From a virus, in IMG/VR virus record IMGVR_UViG_3300036045_000015, positions 1-50,740 of that record: a DNA stretch of 50,740 nt, one strand, 5' to 3'. A model generated the notes under the pieces. The model did no database searches and was not told the origin of the DNA. It saw only the letters and a list, made by a program, of their open reading frames with translations. Below, one piece after another: positions 15,874 to 24,800 of this stretch (positions are counted from its first letter, which is position 1; every line of letters begins with the position of its first letter). The translations under genes and the position numbers were made by a program.

Positions 15874-16668
15874 ATGGCGCTGCCAATCGAAGATTATGTT
15901 ATTAGTTCAGATGTAGAAATTTGGTTTATGCCATTTGGCAACCGCAAAAAGAATGACGGCGTAGAAACTGAGCATGTGCAAGAGTTGCTGTTTCATCCGA
16001 ATGTGGACGGCGGTACTTTTCGTCTGCGCGTTAACGGCGAACAAACAGCGGACATCACTTTTAACACTACCGTTGCGACATTTCTAACTTCTATTAACAA
16101 CGCTCTCGATGCGTTGGAAATTTTAGACGCAGCGGAGATTGTAGCGACGGGTACGGCTAGTACCGCAATTACGCTTACGGGCGCTGATCCGGGCTATTAT
16201 CATATCTTGGTTGAAAATGTCGCTTTGACTGATAGTTCTGTTGCAGTTGAACCCAGCCTCGCCGTCCGTACTCGTGTAACTACTTACGGTTCGCTCTCCA
16301 TTCGTCTTGATGCTTATATGTCGTCTTTTGATATTGAGGATAGCGTAGATACAACTGATACCACGCCAATCAGCCAATTTTCAGCCGATGTAGTCGCCGT
16401 CAAAAACTCTGGCAGCTTCAGTGCAAAGTTGTTTGACGCTAATCAAGAATGGGGCTGGCTGTTTGCAGTTATGGATGTGGAAGGTTTGGAGGGGCGCATG
16501 GAGGTTTATAAGCAAGGTAAGTTTGATGGCACTCGCTATCGTGTTTTGGATGTATTGATCGAAAGCGCTAAGCAGAGCTACCCCGATCACGATAAGCTTG
16601 AAATTGATATTAGCGGTATGCGCAAGGGCGCGTATGTGGTTCCGCCAGAGAGCATCTACCGTATTTAG
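15874..16668 (+). CDS. major tail tube protein with inserted beta domain
   Basis: 264 aa, ATG after AGGGAGAAG. The N-terminal strand (DYVISSDVEIWFMPFG) and the C-terminal part (GSLSIRLDAYMSSFDIED, GSFSAKLFDANQEWGW, RVLDVLIESAKQ) fit a tail tube fold. Residues about 36-130 read as an insert: GGTFRLRVNGEQTADITF, helix FLTSINNALDALEIL, then IVATGTASTAITLTG. This resembles the insert in the major capsid protein, so both main virion surface proteins may display the same small domain. Confidence 0.75.
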   Translation: MALPIEDYVISSDVEIWFMPFGNRKKNDGVETEHVQELLFHPNVDGGTFRLRVNGEQTADITFNTTVATFLTSINNALDALEILDAAEIVATGTASTAITLTGADPGYYHILVENVALTDSSVAVEPSLAVRTRVTTYGSLSIRLDAYMSSFDIEDSVDTTDTTPISQFSADVVAVKNSGSFSAKLFDANQEWGWLFAVMDVEGLEGRMEVYKQGKFDGTRYRVLDVLIESAKQSYPDHDKLEIDISGMRKGAYVVPPESIYRI

Positions 16669-16720
16669 TAAGATCGTTGGCTTTATCATTAATTTTCAAT
16701 ACAAAAAAGGATAACCCACT

Positions 16721-17332
16721 ATGCCTTCTTTATACGGCGAATACCGTAACAAAATTAAAAGCGAGCAGGCGGCTAAGAAGCCGGATGAGCGCGTTGCCCG
16801 TGTACGCTTTAATCCAAACAGTTTGACTTTCGCTGAGTATCTTTTGTTAGATTACGCTTTTAGAAATGATTTCACAGCGGTTGTAGAGGCGCTTTTGCCA
16901 AAAACAATTGTCAGCTGGGATTTTGAAGTGAGCATGAGCCGCCCGGAAAACGCGGGGGATGACTGGAACGTGCTGCACAACTTGACATGGGAACAGTCAC
17001 TTGAGGTTCAAGGCGCGTTTATCCGGTTAGCTGCAAAATATCATGAACAGGTGCTAACGTCGCATGATATTGAAACGTATCGTTTACCCGTCACATGGCG
17101 TCATGCCGATGGGCAACATTTCAAGTCATTAATCAAACAAGCAGAAAAAGTTACTGGCTTGTTTGATGGAGAGTACCCGTATGAACAATGGGTTACAGAG
17201 ATGCTTGAAATTATGCGTCCTGCTGCTTTCGAGCCGCTTGTAGACGACGAAGAATTTGACTTTCATAATGGTACATTGACAATGCACCTTATTCGTCATG
17301 CAGTTGATCGAGCATTATCAGGAAAAAACTAG
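16721..17332 (+). CDS. tail assembly chaperone (G-like), with -1 frameshift site
   Basis: 203 aa, ATG after AAAAAGGATAA. Soluble helical protein with RFNPNSLTFAEYLLLDYA, in the position of the lambda G-type chaperone between tail tube and tape measure. The last codons are GGA AAA AAC TAG and contain the slippery heptamer A-AAA-AAC. A -1 slip there continues into the next frame and gives a longer G-T form, which binds the tape measure protein during tail assembly. The ratio of the two forms is set by slippage efficiency in the family. Confidence 0.8.
   Translation: MPSLYGEYRNKIKSEQAAKKPDERVARVRFNPNSLTFAEYLLLDYAFRNDFTAVVEALLPKTIVSWDFEVSMSRPENAGDDWNVLHNLTWEQSLEVQGAFIRLAAKYHEQVLTSHDIETYRLPVTWRHADGQHFKSLIKQAEKVTGLFDGEYPYEQWVTEMLEIMRPAAFEPLVDDEEFDFHNGTLTMHLIRHAVDRALSGKN
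17323..17329 (+). promoter_or_regulatory. -1 programmed frameshift heptamer AAAAAAC
   Basis: A AAA AAC in the zero frame, one codon before the TAG stop at 17330. A -1 shift yields LENRLYLSAVYHKPL and joins the downstream ORF without a stop. The heptamer form X XXY YYZ is canonical, and G/GT chaperones are a known conserved case. Confidence 0.8.
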
Positions 17333-17346
17333 AAAACCGTCTGTAT

Positions 17347-17565
17347 TTGTCGGCTGTTTATCATAAGCCCCTCGACCCCGCAACCGTATGGAGAATTATT
17401 CGTGTACGACTGTGGGAAAAGGGGCACACTTTTGAAAAAATAGATGCAATGTCTCTAAATGATATTGGAGATATTTTAGCCTATTGGAACGAAGTGAGAA
17501 TGATCGAAAACAGTCGGCGAAGCGCTAAGGCGGGGCGCTCACAAAAAAGTAAAAGTAAAAAATAA
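17347..17565 (+). CDS. tail chaperone extension (T-like part of G-T fusion)
   Basis: The ORF after the chaperone is open in the -1 frame from 17329, with no ATG and no clear ribosome binding site; the TTG at 17347 is the only local start and is weak. The sequence LDPATVWRIIRVRLWEKGHTF, SLNDIGDILAYWNEVRMIE and a Lys/Ser/Arg tail match the T domains of other phages. I therefore read it as expressed only by frameshifting from the previous gene, giving about 282 aa in total. An intrinsic terminator follows immediately. Confidence 0.75.
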   Translation: MSAVYHKPLDPATVWRIIRVRLWEKGHTFEKIDAMSLNDIGDILAYWNEVRMIENSRRSAKAGRSQKSKSKK

Positions 17566-17570
17566 TTAGA

Positions 17571-17603
17571 CGCCCGTTGACGATGGTCATCGGGCGCTTT
17601 TTT
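17571..17603 (+). terminator. intrinsic terminator between tail chaperones and tape measure
   Basis: CGCCCG-t-TGAC-gatg-GTCA-t-CGGGCG followed by six T residues, a strong stem. It lies inside the virion gene block, just before the tape measure gene, so part of the transcription may stop here and lower the supply of tail-tip genes relative to head and tube genes. Confidence 0.85.
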
Positions 17604-17619
17604 GGTAAAGGGTATACGT

Positions 17620-20600
17620 ATGGCAGAACGGGTCGCATATTTAGAGGCAGTTGTAGGCGCTGACATTACATCATTTCGGCGGGGAATGCGCGATGTTCGT
17701 AACGATTTAGGCATTCTTTCCGAAACTATTAAAGGTATCGGCGGTCTGGGGCGTACTCTGACTTTTGCCGTTTCTGCCCCATTGTTGGCGTTAGGTTCAT
17801 TTGCAGTAAATCAGGCGGCAGAATTTGACGCCGCTATGAGAAACATTAATAGTATCGCGCTACTCACTGAGGAACAATTTGCCAGCCTATCTCAGCGCGT
17901 TTTAGACTTTGGCAAAAATACCCGTGAAGGGGCTATTGGCGCAGCAGAGGCGCTTTATACTGTTTACAGCGCGGGCTTGTCGGGTGAGGACGCTTTTCAG
18001 TTAATGGAAGTATCAACCAAAACCGCTGAGGCGGGGTTAGCGGATATGACCGTGACAACTGAAGCATTGGCTACCGTATTGTTAAGCTATGGCGATACTA
18101 GCGAGGAAGCCGCATGGCGAGCATCCAACGCACTAACGACAATGGTGCAGTTGGGTGTGGGTTCAATGGAAAATTTTGCGGGGTCAATTTCAACGTTCTT
18201 ACCCGCCGCAAAATCTTTGGGCGTAGCTTTTGAAGAAACCTTCGCAGCACAGGCATTTTTAACTCAGCGCGGTTTTAGCGCAGCAGAGGCAGCAGTTCGT
18301 GTCAATGCAGTAATGCGCGACATGATCCAGCCAACTCAAGCAATGAAGGCAGCTTTTCAAGAGTTGGGTGTAGACGGGGCTGAAGCGCTTATTACCAAGT
18401 TTGGGGGCTTAACAGAAGCGGTAATAGCGCTGGCGGGTACAACTGACGGCTCACAAGCAGCGATGGCGGAATTGTTTGATGAAACTAGGTCGCGTCAATT
18501 TGTTACCAGCGTAGTAAACGATATTGATGCGTGGCGCGAGAGTTATGCGCTGTTCATGAGTTCTATGGACGGCTCAACAATGAAAGCATGGGAGGAACAG
18601 ACAAAATCATTTTCGTATCAGTTTGACCTTGCAAAAGCGGCGCTTAGTGCGGCGGCGATTACTATTGGTAGCGAACTGCTTCCAGTCTTAACGCCTGCAA
18701 TTCAAGGGTTTACAGAAGGGTTTATCATCCTAACGGAGCTTAACCCGCAGCTGATCGAATTAGGCATCGGTGTTGCGGCGGTAGCAATCGCCTTACCCCC
18801 ACTTGTTTGGTTGCTTAGCAGTTTGGTCAGCCCTATTGGGATAGTCACAACTGGGGTTATTGCATTAAGTCGAGTGTTTGCCACAAACTTTCAAGGCATT
18901 CTTGACGTAATTAACGAAGTCGCTCCCGGCGTTGCCTTGAATATCTTTAGGCTAAAAACTGCCGTTGAACAATTTTTTGGGGTGCTGCTGGGTACTGGGG
19001 ATCAAGCTGCGGACGCAGTTAGCGAAGCGGGGTTAGCCAGCACTGCTATTATTGATGCGTTTAAGGGCGCTGGTTCTCTATTTACGGTTAGTGAGGGAGA
19101 CAGCCTGTGGCAAATTTGGTACGATCATTATCGGGGGCAATACGCCACATTTGCTGAGTTTGTTGAACGTAACGGTTTTGACGCGAATGAGATTATCGTT
19201 CCCGGTCAAGTTTTGCGAATTGGAGCATCTGCGCCAATTGACCCAGCAACGCTAGGGGCATGGGTACTCGAACAGCAAGCAGCGATTGTTTCAGCAGTAG
19301 AAAACGCGCAAGCGGAAATCGAAGTTGAAAAGTTTTTCCGCTTAACGGGCGCTGACGAAGCTGCAAAAAACATGGATAATTTTGCTGCGAGTTTGCCTCC
19401 GAACCCGAACACGCTTGCTGGACGTTTTCAAATTGCCGTTGAAGAAGTCTTACCGCGTATTCTTACACATTTTAGAAGTTTAGTCAGCAGTGTTGGGCGC
19501 TGGATTATCAACACGGGGCTGCCAATGATGTGGGGGTATACGCGCCAGTTAGTCGGGGGGCTAATGACGTGGGCAGCAAGTGAAGGTATCCCCGCTGTTT
19601 TAGATTTCATTGGTAGATTGTTTCAGGGCGCGGCGGGGCAGCTTGATGACGGCGTAGTTAGCAGCCACATGAACAAATTTACTCGTGCTTTTAGACGGTT
19701 TTTCTCAGGCGACATCATTGGCGCGATTGGAACTTTTGCGCCTGAACTCGCGGGGTCAATGGGGACGCTGTTTGCCAACGCCGATCTTACTGAAGCTGTG
19801 ACGAACTTTAGTAACCGTGCCGGAGAATTTGTTTCGGCTTTTGGGGCTTGGCTTGAAGACGAAGGCTTGGATACTATTGCGTATAGCATTGGTTATCTTG
19901 GGGGGCGCATCGGTGCTTTGGTCGGGCAACTGATTGGTAGCATTTGGGGCTTCTTTACGGAGGGAAGCAGCGGCGAAACTGGTGCGCAAAACCTGACAAC
20001 TAACTTGGGAGAGGCGCTTCAGTCTGGTATGCAGGGAGCATCGGATGCGATGTTTGATGCGGGCGTAACGAACCCCGTAGATCGTTTTTTCACTGGGCTA
20101 GTTGGGATGCTAATTGCCCCCGCTGTTATTGGGGGGTTTATGCAAGGCTTAATAACGCGCGGTTTCGGTGCTGCCGTTATGGGCGCAATAAGCGGCGCTA
20201 TTAACGCGGCAATGTGGGCGGGCGGTAGGCTTATGGCGTTAGGACGAGTGTTAATGGGCGGTATTGGTTCTGCGATGGCAATGGTGTCAGGGGGGGCGGT
20301 TGGAGCGGCTGGGCTAATTCCAGCTGCGGGGACGTTTATATCCGGGCTAATTACGGCGATTGGCAACGTGCCCGTGCGATTACAGTTGCTTGCAATAAGT
20401 CTTCGAGGCTTTATTGGCTCAATTGCTGCGGCGTTAGGCTTGGGCACAATTTCCTTTAGCGGTATTGCTACGGCGATTATGGCGGGCGTTAGCAGTGCAA
20501 TGGGGTTAATTTCAGCGGGGGCGACGGCGGTAGTCGGGGCGGCGACTAGTCTAATGGGGGCTATCGGGGCGGCGATTACGGCACTTCCGGTTTTTCCGTT

Positions 20601-21858
20601 AGTATTGGGCACACTATTGATTGCGGGTGCGGCGGCAATCATTTTGTCTGATGAATTTCGCGATAACATTGCCGTTCCCATAACAAACGCAGTTAACGAT
20701 ATTATGGGGACTGAATTTGCCACAATTGACGCCAACTTCTTTGCAGAACAAATGCAAAAAGGCTTTTTAGATTTAACGCAAAACCCAGCGTTTAGAGGTT
20801 TTGGTGCAGAATTTCAAGCTGAGTTTGGAATTGCCCCAACACTTCGAGTTACACAAGAGCAATATGACACGCTGCTTACAGAATGGCAAGCCGCTTTTGG
20901 AGACCAGCCGTTTCCCTTAGACGTTCAAGTTGTGCCCACAATCGAGGAAACAGGCGTTTTTGCGGGTGTACAAAAAGTCATGGAAGCAGGGTTTAGCTTC
21001 TTTGCGCCAGTTACACTTAGTGCTGAAAATCCGTTAGCAGGCAATCCATTAGACGGCGCGACGTTTGCGCCCGATGTTGAAGCAACGCAAATGGCGACTA
21101 TTCAGACGGCGGACGCAGTAGCACAAGCGCCAGAAGTTCAAGCAGCATTTGAGACGGCGGGGCAAACACTCGGTGAGGGTATCATGGCGGGGCTAGATCA
21201 AGCCATGCAAACCGCAATTGCCAATGGGGAAACTTTTAGCGCCGAAACTTGGGCGACTGATTTGTTATTACCAATTGAAACACAATTCAACCGAATGTTT
21301 GGAATTCCTGATGGTGTCGTACCCGTTATCATGGGAGCCTTCGTTGCTGATTTGTCTGCACATGTACAGACTATCATTGATGAAATGCTGAGACTTTCAG
21401 GAGATACGTTAACAGAATTTACCGCGTATCGTGAGGGCATTCTAAACGAAATCAATCCGATAATTCAGGGCTTTAACGACCTAACGTTCGCAATTCGTGA
21501 GACGGGGGCAGCGATGATTGCTTTACCGCAAGGTACAGTTAACTTTAATGCTGGCACAACCGCCCCCGCCGCTGACGATGATGGGGGCGGCGCTGATTTC
21601 GGTTTTAGCGGTATCTACCGAGTGCCGAGAGATAACTATCCGGCTGTTCTCCATGATGACGAAATGGTGTTATCGCGGCAAGAGGCAAATGCCTATAGAG
21701 AGCAGCAATCCGAACCGACAATCAGCGGTGATACGTTAGCGTATGGGGGGAGCGGAATGGGCGGCGGTTCAACTGTTAATAACATCAACGTTTACGGAAT
21801 GCAAAACGTAGACGCATTTTTGGCAGAACTGAAGCGTAGAGGGATTAACCTACAATGA
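17620..21858 (+). CDS. tape measure protein with internal LysM domain
   Basis: 1412 aa. ATG at 17620 after AAAGGG; a TTG at 17602 lies in the terminator T-run. N-terminal part (residues 1-330) is a TP901-type tape measure region: FRRGMRDVRNDLG, AVNQAAEFDAAMRNI, GAIGAAEALYTVYSAGLSG. Residues about 486-533 form a LysM peptidoglycan-binding motif, with SEGDSLWQIWYDHY, FVERNGFDANEIIVPGQVLRI split over two strands. Several hydrophobic Gly/Ala-rich segments (about 830-1010) could cross a membrane during DNA entry. The product sets tail length; by the common rule of about 0.15 nm per residue, near 210 nm. LysM could help the tail tip pass the wall. Confidence 0.9.
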   Translation: MAERVAYLEAVVGADITSFRRGMRDVRNDLGILSETIKGIGGLGRTLTFAVSAPLLALGSFAVNQAAEFDAAMRNINSIALLTEEQFASLSQRVLDFGKNTREGAIGAAEALYTVYSAGLSGEDAFQLMEVSTKTAEAGLADMTVTTEALATVLLSYGDTSEEAAWRASNALTTMVQLGVGSMENFAGSISTFLPAAKSLGVAFEETFAAQAFLTQRGFSAAEAAVRVNAVMRDMIQPTQAMKAAFQELGVDGAEALITKFGGLTEAVIALAGTTDGSQAAMAELFDETRSRQFVTSVVNDIDAWRESYALFMSSMDGSTMKAWEEQTKSFSYQFDLAKAALSAAAITIGSELLPVLTPAIQGFTEGFIILTELNPQLIELGIGVAAVAIALPPLVWLLSSLVSPIGIVTTGVIALSRVFATNFQGILDVINEVAPGVALNIFRLKTAVEQFFGVLLGTGDQAADAVSEAGLASTAIIDAFKGAGSLFTVSEGDSLWQIWYDHYRGQYATFAEFVERNGFDANEIIVPGQVLRIGASAPIDPATLGAWVLEQQAAIVSAVENAQAEIEVEKFFRLTGADEAAKNMDNFAASLPPNPNTLAGRFQIAVEEVLPRILTHFRSLVSSVGRWIINTGLPMMWGYTRQLVGGLMTWAASEGIPAVLDFIGRLFQGAAGQLDDGVVSSHMNKFTRAFRRFFSGDIIGAIGTFAPELAGSMGTLFANADLTEAVTNFSNRAGEFVSAFGAWLEDEGLDTIAYSIGYLGGRIGALVGQLIGSIWGFFTEGSSGETGAQNLTTNLGEALQSGMQGASDAMFDAGVTNPVDRFFTGLVGMLIAPAVIGGFMQGLITRGFGAAVMGAISGAINAAMWAGGRLMALGRVLMGGIGSAMAMVSGGAVGAAGLIPAAGTFISGLITAIGNVPVRLQLLAISLRGFIGSIAAALGLGTISFSGIATAIMAGVSSAMGLISAGATAVVGAATSLMGAIGAAITALPVFPLVLGTLLIAGAAAIILSDEFRDNIAVPITNAVNDIMGTEFATIDANFFAEQMQKGFLDLTQNPAFRGFGAEFQAEFGIAPTLRVTQEQYDTLLTEWQAAFGDQPFPLDVQVVPTIEETGVFAGVQKVMEAGFSFFAPVTLSAENPLAGNPLDGATFAPDVEATQMATIQTADAVAQAPEVQAAFETAGQTLGEGIMAGLDQAMQTAIANGETFSAETWATDLLLPIETQFNRMFGIPDGVVPVIMGAFVADLSAHVQTIIDEMLRLSGDTLTEFTAYREGILNEINPIIQGFNDLTFAIRETGAAMIALPQGTVNFNAGTTAPAADDDGGGADFGFSGIYRVPRDNYPAVLHDDEMVLSRQEANAYREQQSEPTISGDTLAYGGSGMGGGSTVNNINVYGMQNVDAFLAELKRRGINLQ

Positions 21859-24800
21859 GCATTATTCAATCGAGAGTGTTGGTTGACTGGGATGGGGACG
21901 GGTATGTTAATGCTGGCGTCTCGTTAGACGCGCCAGCAAACATTTTTCCATCCAGTCCTTATTTCGTACAAGCGCATGTTCGAGGCATTCAAAATATCAG
22001 CGGCGATACATTAGTTGAAAATGTATTGAGTGAAAATGAATATGGGTTATGCCAATTTGTTGTGCCAATGGGCTGGACGGGTTCAGAAAACTACGCTACT
22101 CAAGTTGAATTTGGGCTAAATTATGTTCGCAACACAGCGGGGGATACGCCCTATGATAAACGGGCGTACCCCATTCAAGTTGTGGAGGGGCAAAAGTATG
22201 CGCTTCGATTGTACGCAAAGTCAATCGGAAACATTATGCGATTAACGCTGAATGTGTATTTGCGCGAGAATTTTACCAATGTTTCAACTCTTGTGGGCAC
22301 GGCACAAAAAATCGTTAATACGGACGGCTATTTGCCTATCGGGGTTGCTTTTGAAACAGCGGCGAACGGGGGGTTGTACGGGGTAATTACCGCCGAGATT
22401 GAAGATGGATTAGGGGGATACACGCCTATCGGCTTGAACAAACTAGGCACGGTTGAAGTTACGGGTTTTGATTTACGCGATAATGGCGCAGCGGACGGGG
22501 GCAGTAACCCATTTCATCTTTGGCAGGCGGGGGGTGTATCAAACGCATATGACGATATAACGTCCTATGTTTTAAGCGCAGCGGGTAAATCTGGTCGGCA
22601 AGATTTTGCGGCTACAGTTCCTTATGAAGGAACTCTCAGCCTAAATGTTAACAACACAACCCGTATTTTTTCGCCAGCAAATCAAAGTTCGCCCTTGAAT
22701 GGCTTGATGCTTGAAGGGCGTAGAGTGGTTGTTCAGGCGCGGGATGGCGCAGATGCCAATTGGGTCACGTTTTGGTCGGGCTGGACAAAATCGTATGATG
22801 TGATTGCGGGGTTAACAAGCAACCAACAAATGAGCATCGAAGCCGTTCAAGGCTTAGAACGGCTGAGAGTTGGCGGCTTTGGGGGCGCGGGCGGCGGTAT
22901 CGTTGATACGACAATAGACCAAGTTGTCAGAACACTAGTAACATTTAGTGGCTATCGCCCAGCCGGATCACCGTATATTTTGCAGTTTAATAAAACACGT
23001 TTTGATAATAATGCTATCATCACAGGCGACGAAGGTATTTTTGCTGAGATAGAGCAGGGGCTAGAACCGCTGAGTGAAGTAGGGCTAAACTGGTCGCCCG
23101 AAACTCCGCTGTTAACTGCCCTCGAAGAAGTGCTATCACATGAAAATGCACAAATGTGGATTGATCGTCAAGGCAAAATTCATGTCGTTAATCGAGAGCA
23201 TTATGTACCACTAAATCGGCGGCGCGATACCGAGAATGGTTTGTATGCTGCTGAGGTGGGGGAGTTGCTGAACCTTATACCTGAGCCGCTTGATCTACAA
23301 ACTATGATACGAAACTTTGAAACAAGTGTAGGCACAATGTTTGCCACAACAAACCTCTATGCTGATTATGGGCTGCAATATGTACGGTTAACTTGTAATT
23401 CACCAGCGGCGTACCCATATGTTTTCAAATTTGGTGAATGGTATAACAGCAACAATATTTTTGTTCAACGTGTTTTTGAGATTGAACCAAATACCCAATA
23501 CACATTTAGTCTTTATGCAAAATCACAACAATATCTATTAGGCGCAACGCTGCGTTTTCAGTCATGGAACGGTACAAGCTATACCCAAGTCGGCACTCAG
23601 TCTTTTACATTTAGCAGCATGACACCCGATAGTAACGGCTATTACCAATTGTATGTCACGGGGACGACAACCGCCGATGCTACTCATGCGCGGCTAGATT
23701 TTGTTATTGCATCCAGCGATAAATCCGCCGACTTTCCAATTGCCCGCGTTACGGGGCTAATGATGACAGCGGGTGCCGCCGTACCAAGTAAATTTAACGA
23801 TGGTACTCAAGTTCCAAATGAATTAAACCTCGACCTTGCTGTATTTACAGGAGCGCGGTATCGTTATGGAGCAAACGTCATTAATAAAATTGACATCAAG
23901 GGGGCAGCAGAGGAACGAGAAACAAATGTAGTTGTCTGGGAAAGTCCAAATTACATTGAAATTTCTCAGGCGCGGGGACGAGTTCGTAATGAACCGCCTT
24001 CGTGGGTTACTATTCCTCTCGAATTTCGTTTTGAAGGCGGCGACGTAAAACGAGTAGTAAATTTAGAGAATTATATTGACCAAATCGAATTAGAAGGCTT
24101 CAAGTCGGCGTACCAGCAGCTTAACCGCCGTAACTACGCTGATCCCGTTGATGCTGATTATCTAAAGCGCTATGTAAAAGTCCAGCTATTGCGCACATCT
24201 ACAGGCTATAATTTGTATCTACGAAATAGCGGGCAATCGCCTTTATTTGTAAAAGCTAAACTGCGTGGTGACGTTGTTAAAGGCGGAGAACAGCCTATCT
24301 ACAGTTATAGCTACAACGAAGGCATCGAAGAAACTGGTACTGTATATCGTGAAACAATCACTTTACCAAATATTCAAACTAGCGAGGAAGCAGAGACATA
24401 TGCACAGTACATTTTTAATCGGCAAGGTAAACCACGTGGAGAGTTCTACACATTAACAGTTGTAACTGATGCGGGCGGATTTAGCGAAATTGTAAACCGC
24501 ACAATTGGCGATGTGCTGACAATTAGCGAAAGTCAAAGTGGCGAGGTAAAAAGTCCGCATATTATTGTCGGCGAGGAATTTGAACTGTTCGCGGGTCGCT
24601 TTCAGTTTACATATATGTTATCGGCGCTGGATAACACGCAATACGCCACTATTGGAGACGCCTTAACTGCTGCTGACCCGTCATTTGCTGAGTTCGGTTA
24701 CGATAACTTACCGCTGTACCCAACTGCGGGGGCGAATGCCGCAATCATCGGGCGGCAAAATTTGCTAAATAATAGCGCCCCCGTTTATGAAATTGATCTT

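Noticed and set aside
20019-20735. 238-aa open frame on the minus strand within the tape measure gene
   Set aside because: Shadow of an Ala/Gly-rich coding frame; composition is low-complexity Ala/Ile/Pro, no ribosome binding site, fully inside a well-supported gene.
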